Shown here in pieces: positions 1-12,100 of a DNA stretch of 64,000 nucleotides. The notes under the pieces were generated by a model. The model searched no databases. It was not told the DNA's origin and saw only the letters and a program-made list of their open reading frames with translations. The DNA is from Angiostrongylus vasorum (taxonomy: Eukaryota; Nematoda; Chromadorea; Rhabditida; Metastrongylidae). Position 1 is the stretch's first letter; each line of letters begins with the position of its first letter. The DNA lies in the NCBI GenBank assembly GCA_018806985.1, contig JADANN010000274.1, positions 248,001-312,000 on the forward strand, in the 5' to 3' direction. A program made the position numbers and the translations under genes.

Positions 1-496
1 CGCCAGAGCGCCCAACAATCTTCTGCATCCTCTAATGCCACCTGTAAATTACAGAGCCAATCGAGAACGTGCAGGTGGCGATCTCACGAGAAAATAATAG
101 ATCTTTCTGATTGGCATTCTGGTCGGGCAAATTGACCAGCTTGGCCGTTCAGAGGGGGAGCTCAGGTCAGGGAAAAAACGTCCCCAGCGGGTTTCTGAAG
201 CCGAAGCCAGGTGTGTAGTGATGGACCATCGTCGTGGATCTCTTTAGGGAGCACGTGTATCCTCTGGACGTTGATACTACAGGCGAAAAAACTTGTTCGG
301 TACATAGCGAGCTACAAAACCGGCCAGCGGTAACAACTTACTACTGAGATTTTCTTATATGTGTTTGATATTTGATTTTTGATCTCATATTCGTCCGATA
401 TTTCATGTAGGAATGCATAGTAGAAGCCATCATTTATTACTCGAGCGCTATCACTTGGGAAATAAAGGATGGAGGTCTTGGAGTTGAGCATTCTCT
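1..496. other. No recognisable feature
   Basis: I see no exon with credible splice sites, no RNA gene and no repeat shared with the rest of the window in this stretch. Confidence 0.4.
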
Positions 497-745
497 GAGG
501 GATGGACCATGTATTCGGCTTCACCAAGCACCGTAAGAGATGATCGAATTCATATCTAGTCTATACAATGACTCATGGTGGCTTATACCATGGCCTAACG
601 ATGTATCGAGTGAGTCTGCTGTCCTACCAGCGAGGCCTCTTACCATTCTCCTGACCCCGGAGGGTTAAAATGCTTGGTGAGCATGGGGGTGCGAGATCGA
701 AGGCATGTGTACTGCAGGGCACTTCTAACTAGGGGCTATACGCGC
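497..745 (-). repeat. SINE-B copy (diverged)
   Basis: This matches the SINE-B family found at 21.6, 41.6, 54.1 and 57.3 kb. It shares the AATGACTC, GATGTATCGAGT and CCCCGGAGGG blocks, followed by a degraded tRNA-like head. The tRNA-like 5' head lies at the right end, so the element reads on the minus strand. The head has lost most of its A-box. Confidence 0.65.
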
Positions 746-1477
746 ATTATCACTTAATAATGCTATTTGCTATTATATTGTACTAGTAACACTATTATTT
801 CTACTGTTATTCCTACTACTATTATCACATTTATATTCATTTCTCATTGAATTCAGTTGAATGGTTCCTTTCAACGTTTCCGAATTTTCCTAGCTTTTCG
901 GACACAGACATTGTTGCCTTTCCTCACAAGTGAAAATGAGTCTGTGCTTTATCATTTGCAAACAGATTCATTACCGGTTAAGCACTGATGGAGAGTCAGG
1001 AAGGTTCATCGAATTGGCTGCCATCGAATGGTTGGTCAGTAATCGTTTAGCTAAGATTCTCTGCATAAAAAAACCCTTATCACCTAAAAGCAAGAAATAA
1101 TTGATGGTTGATGTCCTTAATGAATCTGGAACGTTCCTAGAACAAATAGAGCAGCTGAGAACAATGTTTGTTTAAGGCATTCACGAATGCCGATTGGTTT
1201 GCCGGTGACATTCAAAGTGCTTGAAATCAATTCCCATCATACTGCCATGATGAAAGGGTTGTTAATGTTCGCCCATTATTCATATGAATTGCCGACTTCA
1301 TTAAATTATTTTGCCCACTTTTTATTCCCATTTCGCTCATAATTCTACGTAAGCTGTGAATGCCCTGCTTTGGCTTTTTTCTCACAAGTAACTGCATCGT
1401 TCGCACTCGCACTTAGTTTGTTAGTGTATAAACACTATTTGTACACAAGTCGTTCATGAAAAAAAACTTCATAACAA
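746..1477. other. No recognisable feature
   Basis: AT-rich sequence with ATT/ACT-rich stretches near 760-830. No supported exon or repeat seen. Confidence 0.35.
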
Positions 1478-1660
1478 TGTTAACTTTTTTTATTTACTGC
1501 CTATTACTTGCTCATGGCAGGGTATTATGTGTGGTAGAACGACAATGATGCTGAGATATTTGCAAAACTCTGGACCGCAGGCGTCTGCGGTGGGGCACGA
1601 ACGCGCTATTACTCTTTGCGGGGACTAAGGCGTTCACCACCCCAACGTTCATGACATCAC
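1478..1660 (-). repeat. SINE-A copy
   Basis: It reads on the minus strand. The tail (GGCAGGGTATTATG block) is at the left, followed by the GCTGAGATATTTGCAAAAC block, the GCAGGCGTCTGCGG palindrome and the tRNA-like head with a B-box-like GTTCGTGCCCC and the GGTGAACGC A-box region. It is the same family as the copies at 8.4, 19.0, 34.5, 34.8, 46.1, 49.1 and 59.9 kb. Confidence 0.75.
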
Positions 1661-4600
1661 GAATCTTTTTGTAGCCGTACATAAAATATGAAATGAAAAT
1701 TACTTCTTAGTAGAGAAATCCCCATGTATACACACATTGTCAAGAAACACAAATTCCTCCAACTAAAAAAAGAAACACTAGGAAAATGTCTTTCGAGAGA
1801 AATTTACTAATTCTGAATATGTCGAACGCTCTAGGTAGAACTCTGAATGTCAATGTAATTTTCCGAGATCAATCCAGATCCATTACACTTATGAGAGCAG
1901 CCGTAATGAGCGATGAGCAGGCACCTGTTTCTACCTCTGACTTGCACCAGGTGCACCATTGTCCACCGACCCAGTGATGCAGATGATTTGCTCAGCTGGA
2001 AGAATTCCGCCACATTCAACAATGGCGAGCCGCAGACACATTCGTTGAGTTCGATGGAACGATAGTGACTAGATAAGTGTGCAGCCCTATACTAGTTATC
2101 GGAAATGAAATTCACCGTAAAACAAGTTCAAACAAAGCCGCAGAGACGACTACGAGTCCCATTTATCACATCCTCCAGTCTCAAAAGATAAAATCTGATT
2201 TATATGCATGCTTTACAAAGGAGCGTACGAAAAAAATGTTTGGTAGAAAACTTGCCACTCTGGAGAGACAGCTAAATCATCCATTTCTTTTCGACGCAAG
2301 AGAATTTTAGTTATCACTTAATTATTCCTTTAGTAAATGGTTCTTTGACAATCTACATTCACCTCAGTTACAGGTAAGATCGCTGAGGCTTAGGAAATCT
2401 TCAGTTTGATCGAATGACAAGGCTTACTTTATCAACACTCTGTTACAGTAAGTAAGTTTGAAATGTTCCCCCCATAAAATATGGTAAGAAGCTACTCCTC
2501 AGCGAAGGAGGAAATTTTGAATGGAAAACATAAGAGGAAGTGGTTGTTCACAAAGGCTAAGAGTTCACTTCTATCGAGACTAAGCTGACTAATCAAGCAA
2601 ATATGCTAAGATTTTTTGGAAGAACAAATTTCTTTAGATTGGTAATTTGCTTTGTTGTAGTCTTCGTAAGTGGCAAAGAAGGAGAAGATAACAGGACTTC
2701 ATCGTATTTATTGGCTTGTTGAAGCCTAACGGCCGTTTGTAGATGGTTGTTCATAAATCTTCGTTCTACGACGAACAACCCTGATGCTTTCATGTCGGGT
2801 TGCAAGAAAGCAGTCGTTGGGCGACTAGTGTACAAATACATTAAAGTAATAAGTACTCTGAGGGTTTTAGTAGTTAGTATGTATAGAATGTTGCACTGAA
2901 CAATATTAAGATGGGGGAAAGTTGAAAGAGAAAAATAATGGGCTCACTGTGATTTCCGTTGTCGATAAGCCAATATCAGGTCGTTATAAACAGTTATTCG
3001 GCTAATAATAGACCAGCCGAACAAATGTTCAGCAACAACCTCGTGTTAGCCTATCAGTGAAAGGGAGTACATCGACTACTCATACCTAGGTTAAAGGAAA
3101 GCAGGTTGACAATAATGAGGTTAGATATAAGCCTAGCGTGAAAATCAAACTTAACAAGAAAAAAAGTATGCCCACAAAAAAAGACAAATAGAGACTATTG
3201 CACTAACATATTCTTGAAGCTTATAATTTCTGCTAGAAAGCTAGTTTATAGAAAAAAATGTAAAGGAGAAACTAAATAAATAGCCTTTTTCTGAATACAA
3301 AAACTGCTTCGTCACGTTCTTCAGAAAAGTGTAGAAAATATGATAATGCAGAGTTGTCCTAGTTCCAGAAAAGTGCGATCCAAGCACGTCTGTCGTAAAC
3401 AACGTTGGGTATTTTCTCGGACTTGGACCCGATATGGGTGTAATCGAAGGGGAAAAATGAACGAGCACAGAAAACAACGAGAAAAAAAACATAAAAAACT
3501 TAAGAAGAAATCGAAAAAAATAACAGGAAGGTAGTAAAACACCTACCTGGTGTCACGTCGCAAATCAAGAGCGGCAGTAGAAAGCAGTAAAGTGAAAGCT
3601 GCATATTAGACGTTCGACATCGACGAAACTTCGAAGAAAAGACCACCTGTAACCGATTAAACTAGGGAGAACCTTAACTGATGAGGAAAGAGCGAATTCA
3701 GATAGCGAGGCGGATAGGGTGAAGAGGTGGAGGGTGGAGGGCGTGTGCGGAACACCAGAAATGGCCGGCCAACAATCGAAGAAATGTGATATTCTGGAAC
3801 TACGGAAATCCTTTTAGTAGTATTCTCTATTAAGTCAAGACTTGTTTTATTCATGTGTAGTATAAAAAAACTGAATACAGCTGCAAAGGTTAGCAATTAG
3901 AGTGAATAACTAACTAGTAACTGAATGCGAGATAATTCATTTTAAGGGTGCCGAGATGCTCACCTTGTTCTAACCGATAATATTATGAGGTGAACTACTT
4001 CTGTTCATATCTTAGCAACCTTATGGTTGTATGTTAAACACTGAACCTTGCGGTGAAAAGGGAATACACAGTAAGTGGAAAGTTAAGGCATTAATAGATG
4101 ATTTATAACAAAAGAAAGCATAAGAAAGTCACTAAAGTGTACTTCTTGTTGTCCTCATCACAAGGATGAAGCAAAAATTAACTACTTCTGGACAAGTAGA
4201 GCAATGCAGAGGGTGCTTTCACAACGATGAATCCTACGGGGGATATTCAGACTTCAAGCTAAGTAAACTGCTGGGACAATCAATATCACTATGCATTAGG
4301 GGGAAAGTTTAGTGATTGGGGGTGTGATGAAGTGACGCGGACGAAATCTAGCAGAATCGCAGAGTCACTCAGGTAATCCAATTGAATGTGTTTAGGATAA
4401 CTCGAAAAAAGTGGGAAAAAAAAGAAAACAGTAATGAAAAACGTTTAATATGGAGGTTCTCCAAGGCCATTGAATCTAAAGACCAAGGAATTTTTTGGCC
4501 GGCCGAATGACTGAGGCTTTCCATCGGAAACAACTAGGGTGCAGGGCTAGTGGGATATGTAGAGAGTAACATAATCGTAGCCTGACTTTCTGTAGAGAAG

Positions 4601-5375
4601 TAAGCAATTTTGACATCGTGGAAGGAACACAGCTTAAGAGAAGTGACTGCGTTTACTCTTTACATTATTCCTTGTGAATACCCCATATCCGACCGAACAA
4701 TGAACATCGATAGGAAGTTCTGATGAAGAAAGAGGTTAAAGAAACGTCGGATTATTTATTTAAGAAGACTTATGAAAAAGTAAGTGCGAGTTTTATTACA
4801 ATGAAGAGTGAGCGCACCAAAACGAAGCTGAAAACTTGTGGCGTACAATTAAAAAGACATGGAGACATCAGGAGTATGTGAACTCGAGGGCGCAAAATTT
4901 TTGGTGAACTGTCAAAATGGTGATTCTGGTAATTCAAATAAATTTAGAAGGACTTTGAATTAAGACAGATGCGATTGGATGTCGTAGAACCGTTGTGTAG
5001 AGACGAAATGAGGGTGCAAGTGGACGAATGCCGGCAGAAACAGCTGAGTGCCGGGCGGCTGGCTGCGCCGCCGGTCGGTGCAGAGGGCGGAATGGGGGGT
5101 TGGCGCTGGTTAAGGGTTGCGCCAGAGGTCAGCGCTCCGCCGGCTGCCATCCATACGCACACACCCTCAACGAGGGATCGTATTTCCCTTTACCAAACGG
5201 GAGCGGGAGATGATGATTGCATTACTACTTTCGAAAAGAGCTCATCAGTAGTCATCATTGAAGAAAACACGACATTACCTCCGTTGAATCAAATGCATAT
5301 TTTTAATCAATGTTAAGTCATTCGGGACACGAGCAATTTTTTCGCTGCTTGCCGACCTCCTGCATTTTTACTGAT
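1661..5375. other. Unassigned 3.7-kb stretch with a GC-rich island
   Basis: No exon could be supported by homology, and short open frames occur on both strands. A sharply GC-rich patch at about 5020-5165 stands out from the AT-rich surroundings and is open on both strands. On the minus strand it reads as a Pro/Ala/Ser-rich segment starting at an ATG near 5150. I cannot say whether it is an exon, a CpG-type promoter patch or inserted DNA. Confidence 0.3.
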
Positions 5376-5745
5376 TTGGATACTTGAATGGCTCGTTTTC
5401 ACTGGTGGTGCTGGACACGGTATCATTCCCATTTTTCAGAGTTTTGCTGGTTTAGCAGTTATGGTTTCCTGGAGTCCCAAAGTCAGCCTAGCCAAAGTCT
5501 TCCACAGATCGTCACCACCGCAGGTAGTCGCTGCGTTGTGGATCAGAGGGAGATTTACCACCATACGACTAGCTTGATATATAGACGGTGGTGGATTCTG
5601 GCATTGGTTTACTCTCAAGTGGGTTCCCTGATGGAAACGACGGATTTCTTCTCAGCTTTGTAGTCCCCGCTGGTGGGATGAATCCCCCCGCTTTACATCG
5701 CAGCTCGACACCCAGGAACACCTCCTAGCCACGATGAAACGGTAA
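5376..5745 (+). repeat. Repeat D copy
   Basis: About 370 bases that recur at 22.35, 52.9 (inverted), 53.6 (partial) and 62.5 kb. The left edge carries ACTTGAATGGCTCG and the right edge ACACCCAGGAACACCTCC. It has short open frames but no recognisable protein. A TACTTGA-type simple repeat at the edge of other copies suggests a SINE- or LINE-like retroposon tail in inverse orientation. Confidence 0.7.
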
Positions 5746-6385
5746 ACCATTGAGAGGTTCTGTAAAAATTAGTTGCGTACTAAAGGGAATAATAGGTGAT
5801 CTCAATGCTACTGTTTCTTCCATCTCTACAGTGTGGAGAAACGGTTTCTGGTAAACATATTATGGAAATCAAATCCTATTGAAACTTTCACGTGAGTCGG
5901 AATTTGCCTATCAACATTCAAAAATATTATGCTCATTTAACGCAATGGGCATGGGCTGATTTAACATTCTATCCCCTACTTCTTTCATTTAATTCCCTTA
6001 ATAATACCGGTTATGCACATTGGTCTTCATATTCACCTATGGCTTCAGGTGCTGCCATAGAATCTCTTTATGGATCATCGAGCGGTGATCGAGTTCATTA
6101 TACAACGGAATGCTAAGTTAGCCGCCTTTGGTCGCTTCTAGGCTCTAACCATAAACAGTTCACTAGATCACTGGATTATAGTGAACTTCATAAAAATGTC
6201 TGCTCACCAGTTCATAATTTCAGGATTGGGAAAAGTTGTTTCCAAGAAGAGGTAGTGACCGGTACTCTATAGCGTATTGAACAGTAGTCCTACTACGGCC
6301 GTTCACTGAACTATGCATCAATTGCTTCATACCGTGTAGCGATAGCCATAAAATGGAGCACTAACTGCCATAACTGTTGGGTCAA
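5746..6385. other. No recognisable feature
   Basis: Unique-looking sequence between repeat D and the tRNA-His array. No supported gene seen. Confidence 0.35.
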
Positions 6386-6820
6386 CAGCTGCGCATCCTC
6401 AACTACCGGAACATTGCGATCTACAACACTTCAGTGTGAAATCTACAACTGAAATGAGAGACCGAATCTGTGGCTTTGGATTCCATCCATAATAAAAAAA
6501 ATCCCCAATCCTACGTAGCCACACGGGTTTCAATTCTGTATTGGGGATGGTTTCATAGTGGATGGAGAGCAGAGGTACAGATTCGGTTTTCCATATCGGT
6601 GGTAGATTCCACACTGTTTTAGATCGCAGTGTTTTCGTGATAGAGGATGACTAGAAACTGTGCCTGAGGTCACAACTTGGAGTGCTAACCACTACACTAC
6701 TTATGGCAGTAGTTGGACATCCTGTATCGCAAGAACATTGCGGTTGAGAACACTTCTGTGCAAAATGAAGCACTACTATGACCAATCCGACCTTTCCCTT
6801 TCCATCTACCACAAAACTAT

Positions 6821-6891
6821 GCCCAAGACAGGAATCGAACCTGTGTCGCCACGGCCACAACGTGGAGTACTAACCACTATACTACTTGGGC
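6821..6891 (-). tRNA. tRNA-His (anticodon GTG)
   Basis: This 71-nt minus-strand gene folds into a complete cloverleaf. The acceptor stem is GCCCAAG/CTTGGGC (7 pairs) and the D stem GTAT/GTAC. The anticodon stem CCACG/CGTGG encloses the loop TTGTGGC with anticodon GTG. The variable loop is CGAC, and the T stem ACAGG/CCTGT holds the loop TTCGATT. The internal A-box (AGTATAGTGGTTAGTAC) and B-box (GGTTCGATTCC) are intact. Eukaryotic tRNA-His receives its G-1 after transcription, and none is encoded here. It lies in a tandem array of decayed copies and is the only one with every stem paired. Function is likely but not proven. Confidence 0.92.
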
Positions 6892-7010
6892 CAATTGATA
6901 GTCATCCCGTATCGCGAGAACAGTGCGATCTAAAACATTTCAGTGTGAAATATGCGACTGACATGGAAAACCAGAACTGTGCTTTGGAATGTATTCACTA
7001 CAAAACCTTT

Positions 7011-7080
7011 GCCACTGCAGGACTTGAACCCGTGTAACCACGACTACAACGTGGAGTACTAACAATGCATCACTTCTGCC
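7011..7080 (-). pseudogene. tRNA-His-derived pseudogene, anticodon position reads GTA
   Basis: It aligns with the intact tRNA-His unit. The anticodon stem is still CCACG/CGTGG but the loop reads TTGTAGT, so the anticodon would be GTA (Tyr). The acceptor stem (GGCAGAA against CAGTGGC) no longer pairs and the D arm is damaged, so it is unlikely to be a working tRNA. Confidence 0.7.
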
Positions 7081-7196
7081 ATTAGTTGCACATCATGTAG
7101 ATCATCGCGAGAACATCTCGGCAGACAAGACCAGTGCGAAATGCATCACTACCATGATCTATCCGTGTCTTTGCTTTCCATCCAACGCAAAACCAC

Positions 7197-7272
7197 GCTT
7201 AAGACAGGAGTCGAACCTGCGTCGTCACTGCCCGCCCACAACGTGGAGTTCTAACCGCTATACTACTTGGGC
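7197..7272 (-). pseudogene. tRNA-His-derived pseudogene
   Basis: The acceptor 5' strand GCCCAAG and B-box are kept. The anticodon arm carries extra bases after the TTGTGG loop and the 3' acceptor strand has changed (CTTAAGC), so the cloverleaf is broken. Confidence 0.7.
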
Positions 7273-7576
7273 CAATTGGTAGACCTGCTCTGTTGCCAAC
7301 ACACTGCGATCTAAAACACTTCCGTTTGAAACCTACGACTGACATTGAAAAACCAGAACTCTGCTTTGGAATCTATTCATTACAAAACCGTTCCCAATAC
7401 AGGACTTGAAGGCGGGTGCCCACGGCCGCATCGTGGAGTACCAACCACCACAGTACCTCTCTCAATAACTGAGCACTCTGTATCGCCAAAACGTTTCGGT
7501 CGACAACACTTCAGTGCAGAATGTATCACTACCATGACATAACCGTGCCTTTCCTTTCCATCCAGCAAAAAAGCAT

Positions 7577-7653
7577 GCCCAGGATAGGAATCGAACCTGT
7601 GTCGTCACGGCCCCTGCCACAACGTGGAGTACTAACCACTATAATACTTGGGC
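7577..7653 (-). pseudogene. tRNA-His-like copy with 6-base insertion in the anticodon arm
   Basis: The acceptor, D and T arms are nearly intact. An AGGGGC-like insertion follows the TTGTGGC loop and disrupts the 3' side of the anticodon stem. The A- and B-boxes remain, so it could still be transcribed by Pol III without giving a usable tRNA. Confidence 0.7.
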
Positions 7654-7910
7654 TAATTTCTAGTTATCCATTATCGCGAGAATATTCAACCACGACAGCG
7701 ACATGCGGCAATAGCGAGATGCGACAACGTGAAGTACCAACCACTATACAACTAAAGGCATTAACTAGGCATCCTGTATTGGTAGAACACAGCGATCTAC
7801 AACACTCATAGTAAAATGGTCGACTTGCATTGCAGACCAAATATGTGCCTTTCATTCTCGCCCACTACAAAACATTGTTCAATGCTGGAATCGAACCTGT
7901 GTAGCCTGCT

Positions 7911-8360
7911 AAGCATTGTACAAGTATTACGTTGTAGATTGTATTTGTATTTGTTGTATAGAGGTACGCTGGAATACACTACACTTACGCTGGAATATGG
8001 CTATAGGTGTGTTTTTCGTGTATGGTGAAGCATGAGTGTTTTACAACACCGTGAACAACATTCATAAGATGGAATTATGCTTTGATATCATTTTGAGAGA
8101 ATAATGAGGAAATGTTGGAAGACTTCTAGAATTTGCTCTGGAACTCTCATTATGTATAATATTAAGCTTTATGTTACGCTACTATAGAAGAGTTTCAACT
8201 TTCAGTTTCTGTCTAATCTTTTTTTCTTGGGAGGGTATGATGTGAAATGAAACCATAGGAATGTTGAGATATGAGATTCGGAAGCTCTTTGAACTTAGAA
8301 CCCACAATCACCACTACCGGAGTGTTTCGTGCTATTCACCGCAATAAATTGAAACCCCTG
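7911..8360. other. No recognisable feature
   Basis: AT-rich sequence between the tRNA array and an inverted SINE-A pair. No gene supported. Confidence 0.35.
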
Positions 8361-8620
8361 CTTTTAACGAAGCTGAGATATTTGCAAAACTCTAGACCGC
8401 AGGTGCCTATGGTGGGGAACGAACGCGCTATTGTCCTTTCCGGGGAGTAACGCGTTCACCACCACACCATGCGGGGTCCCCACCATAGGCACCTGCGGTC
8501 CAGAGTTTTGCAAATATCTCAGCTTCGTTGAAATTATATTTCGCAATATACCCTGCCATCAAAAAGAGTAGGCAGTAGGCAAAAATGTTAAAATTGTGAT
8601 TATACCCTTGCTTTTGTTTT
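8361..8620. repeat. Inverted SINE-A pair (foldback)
   Basis: A minus-strand SINE-A (about 8364-8465) abuts a plus-strand SINE-A fragment (about 8466-8620). The two arms, about 8366-8417 and 8473-8524, are nearly perfect reverse complements covering the AGCTGAGATATTTGCAAAAC and CCGCAGGTGCCTATGG blocks, with a loop of about 55 bases. A transcript would form a strong hairpin. Confidence 0.85.
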
Positions 8621-8624
8621 CTCT

Positions 8625-9163
8625 CAGCCATGTTTTTTACTCCATACGTGCTATCAGCAATTTAGAAAACTGGTAGGCTGTAAAAAGTCGTGGTCGTAGA
8701 GGAGTATTTTCAAGGTGTGAGATGAACCTGTCTTATGCGTTGATTGAGGAGTTGATTCCACTTGGTAAGAATTTCAAATATCTATAGCCTATCAGACATT
8801 TTTTAATGAGTGTGCAGATTTGAATGTTGAATGGCAGAAGGGGCGTGGGAGTTGTTGACAAAAAATAGAATTCAAAAATATAGGGTTATTGCTGATCCCT
8901 CGCTTTGACTCAATCCTGCGCCTGTGCTCTTCTCTGTGCCAAGGAAGGTACCCTTTTTTTTGCAGTTTTCTCGCTTTACTTTAAGTGCTTTTTTCAACAT
9001 CCGAGAGAATTCCTTCTACTCTTCCTATATTCGTGTAACCCACAATTCCTTGAGGTTTATTACATGAACATTTTTTGCCCTGACAAAAAGTGTACACACA
9101 CATCGTTGGGATACAAAATTGATGAAATTTTTGAAGTGGCACCTATTACGGGTGAGCCAAATA
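8625..9163. other. 3' flank of the bZIP gene
   Basis: No second gene seen. It probably contains the bZIP 3' UTR; no unambiguous polyadenylation signal was assigned. Confidence 0.3.
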
Positions 9164-12100
9164 TTATGTTCTATTTCCTCTGAGAACCGCACTTTTCAGT
9201 TCAGCGATTTCAATCTGCATATGTTCTATGGTTTGCCGTAGGCTTTCATTTCGTTGAAGAAGCTGTTCCAACTCGCCCTCGGCCACATTTCGTGCTTCAC
9301 GTTGGCGCTTGCGATAACGAGCCGCTGCCTTGTTATTCTGAAGAAAACTAGAATGACAACACTACAATTTCAAGGTTTTTCTCTGTTGACACTACTAAAA
9401 CATTTTCTAATGTTGTCGAAAACTCAGCAATTTCAATCATAGAACGAATCAATCAGGAGCTGATAATACTTTTCCTCCTGTTTACGTGCAGGCTTTCTCA
9501 GTTTGTTCTTAGACCATCACAGTTACCGTTCGATATCATTCTAAACCTGGCTTAGTCTATACCTGCTCATAGTCTCATGTTTGCTTCACATTTAGTGACA
9601 CTAAAGAAAGAAGCCTGATATCCAGCAGTTCTTTTCAACATATCGTATTCCTTCACGTCTTATTGCGATATTTGCAATACTTTTCTATTCTACAGAAGAA
9701 AATTTCTCATCTTGCAAAGCTCAAGCTCGAATTTTGAACGTCGGAACGACTTAACAGTTGAAATTTCGTGGAACTGGCTGCAATCGTGCTGTTATTTTTG
9801 TAGATGACGTTGTGTAGGAGATTTTAAAAATTCATATTTCGTTTTTAGCATTTCGAGAGTTTCCTAGTTGTCTATTCCAGCTTTTCATCTTTTCGTGAAA
9901 GTAGTTCATGTGCTCGATGCGATAGAGCAGGATCTTCCCGTATGTATCGACAGTTTTTCATGCCTACAGTACTTCACTAATGGTGAAATCGTCGTCTTTT
10001 GTTGAACGACCAATTCTAAGCCTTGTTTATTACCTTCATGGAAATACCTTCAAAAAACACCCGCGTAGTTAAAATTGGAGAAGCAAATGCTTCAGAACAA
10101 GAATTTTCGGATCTATTAGAACAGAGAATTTCTGGGCAATATATGGCCCCGATAGTTCGGTCAGCCTGGCTTTATATTGATCCACACGTAGTGTGCATTA
10201 TCCAAATTTATTCGATCGCCTTTTTCATGTAGGAGGCCATTCTTTATTTTCTTTTACCAAGCGAAATGTTTGCTTTACGACGATGTCGTAAAGCTGTGGT
10301 AAAAAAAATGCTCTATTCATTTCAAAATTTACACGGAGGCTGCACTAGGAAGAAAAGGAAACGGTCTACTGCTGACCCTCTGTAGTAGTTCTATGGTTGT
10401 AATGCTAGCCGTGAATAAACTTTTGAAATATGCTGGCTCACCGCATAATTTTTTGGTCCACTCCGGAAGTCAGACATCGGTGATCTCAGTTCCATTTTCA
10501 TATCTAGTGCCAATTCAAGATTCTTCTCTATCAAAATACACAGCGCACGACGACTCCTGCTCTACTCCTCGTCTGCTTTCCTTTGTTCAGTTTCAATAAA
10601 AAGTCTTTCAAATATACTCAATTCTTCCTCTTCGTCTCTTTCCCGTTTTCATTCCGATACATTATTTATAAAGCAGCAACGGCGACAAAATTGGCATTGC
10701 CTAACTTCTAACCGAACATCCGGATTAAAATCTCGGGTGGAAGACGGTTATATGAAGATCAGAAGATAGAAAGATACGAAATTTCCAGCTGATCTTAACG
10801 ATACTGCCAGATTTTCATTTGGAGACAAAACGGTGGTGTTAACAATCCTAAGCTCTGCTGCGTAGAGGTTTTTTCATTATTTATTTTAGATCTTAATATA
10901 ACTACCACGTAATTTTCTGCGCACTTAGTTTTTCACTCCACATTTAAGGTAGTCATCTCTTTGAAAAGCTATGTCTAATCTATTCCACTTCAGTTATTCA
11001 TGACATACCTGTTGTCTTTTCCTCCGCAGTATTTCTTCTGGGCTTTCCTTCTCAACTTCGGACAAACCAGAGTTCTTCATTGCTGATACCACCAACTTCA
11101 CTAGTTCCTCTACAGAGATGGCATTCTAGAGACATTAAGAATAAATGATTGATGAAGCCAGCTAGACAAAACGTTTCATAACAAGGGAATACAGTAGCTT
11201 ACCCCAATTTGATAGACTGTGCTATTTTTTAAAAAATTGGAAAATTCATCTAAGCGAAGCAGTGAATATAAATGAGGAGAGTCGACTCTACCGAGAACAG
11301 CGCGCCTATCTATAGTCGGATATGCACTAAATCGTCAGCCTCTCCACCATATCACGGATGTCTATTAAGCTTCACAAAAAACTTGGGATCTTACATAACA
11401 GTTGAGGAATAAGTAACCAAGAGGAAGGCAATACCTGTGACGCTCTCATAAATGCTGCTATTTCTGGAATTGTTCACTGAAACGCAACGATCAAAACATT
11501 TTTATCCTACTATTACTAGATGAGGAGTTCGTAGTTATGAAAAACATCATCCTCTCCTTTGTATCCAGTGCAAGTGGAAATATCAAAACCTTGTTAGCCT
11601 TAGGTGTTTAGAATAAAAAATATACGATGGCTAACAAAAGCTAGGAAAAAAACCAATTTTCTCTTGCCCTTCAAAACCTTATCGTGTTTTAAGCCGCTTA
11701 TTTAACGAAAATAACTGTGACCACAAGGAATCGGAGGGTCAGGGAAAACTGTCAACTACAAAGCATCACATACCGCCAAAATATAACGTCTGGACGATCT
11801 AATGAAGTCATATTACTGATCCAAGAGTAATGTAATTTTACTTCACGATGAAATAAATGTTCTTCATGCAACAAAACCGGTGGTTAATTAGCACCTATTC
11901 TGTACTGATTGCTCAAACTTAGTTGTTTTTATCTCACCACACCATGCTCTCGCTTTACCGACAGCATCACTATGGACTGTTCAGTCACCGGCAACAATGA
12001 CTGTTCGGTGGATTTCGACGCAACATTGTCAATGAGAGCTGGAGGAAATAGCGAATACGGTGGTGGTGAAGTATCCGCCACTGCTTCTCCTGAATTGGTA

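Larger units (their letters stand above)
6386..7910 (-). repeat. Tandem array of tRNA-His-like units
   Basis: About eight head-to-tail units of roughly 180-200 bases. Each contains a tRNA-His-like segment on the minus strand plus a shared spacer (blocks CACTTCAGTGTGAAAT and CCAGAACTGTGCTTTGG). Only the unit at 6821-6891 folds into a complete cloverleaf. Others are at about 6658-6705, 7011-7080, 7197-7272, 7393-7460, 7577-7653, 7700-7755 and 7876-7905. A fragment near 6513-6575 carries the T-arm on the plus strand, so the left edge of the array is inverted. The spacer is copied with the tRNA, so the array grew by tandem duplication of a whole unit and not by tRNA retroposition. Confidence 0.85.

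Noticed and set aside
6386..7910. CRISPR-like array
   Set aside because: The repeats are about 70-base tRNA-like units with shared, not unique, spacers, and the DNA is eukaryotic.
11421..11462. A 42-base minus-strand segment with TTTCAG and GTATTG borders inside the bZIP gene
   Set aside because: It does not change phase, and in the required phase it begins with TGA. It cannot join the bZIP exons.
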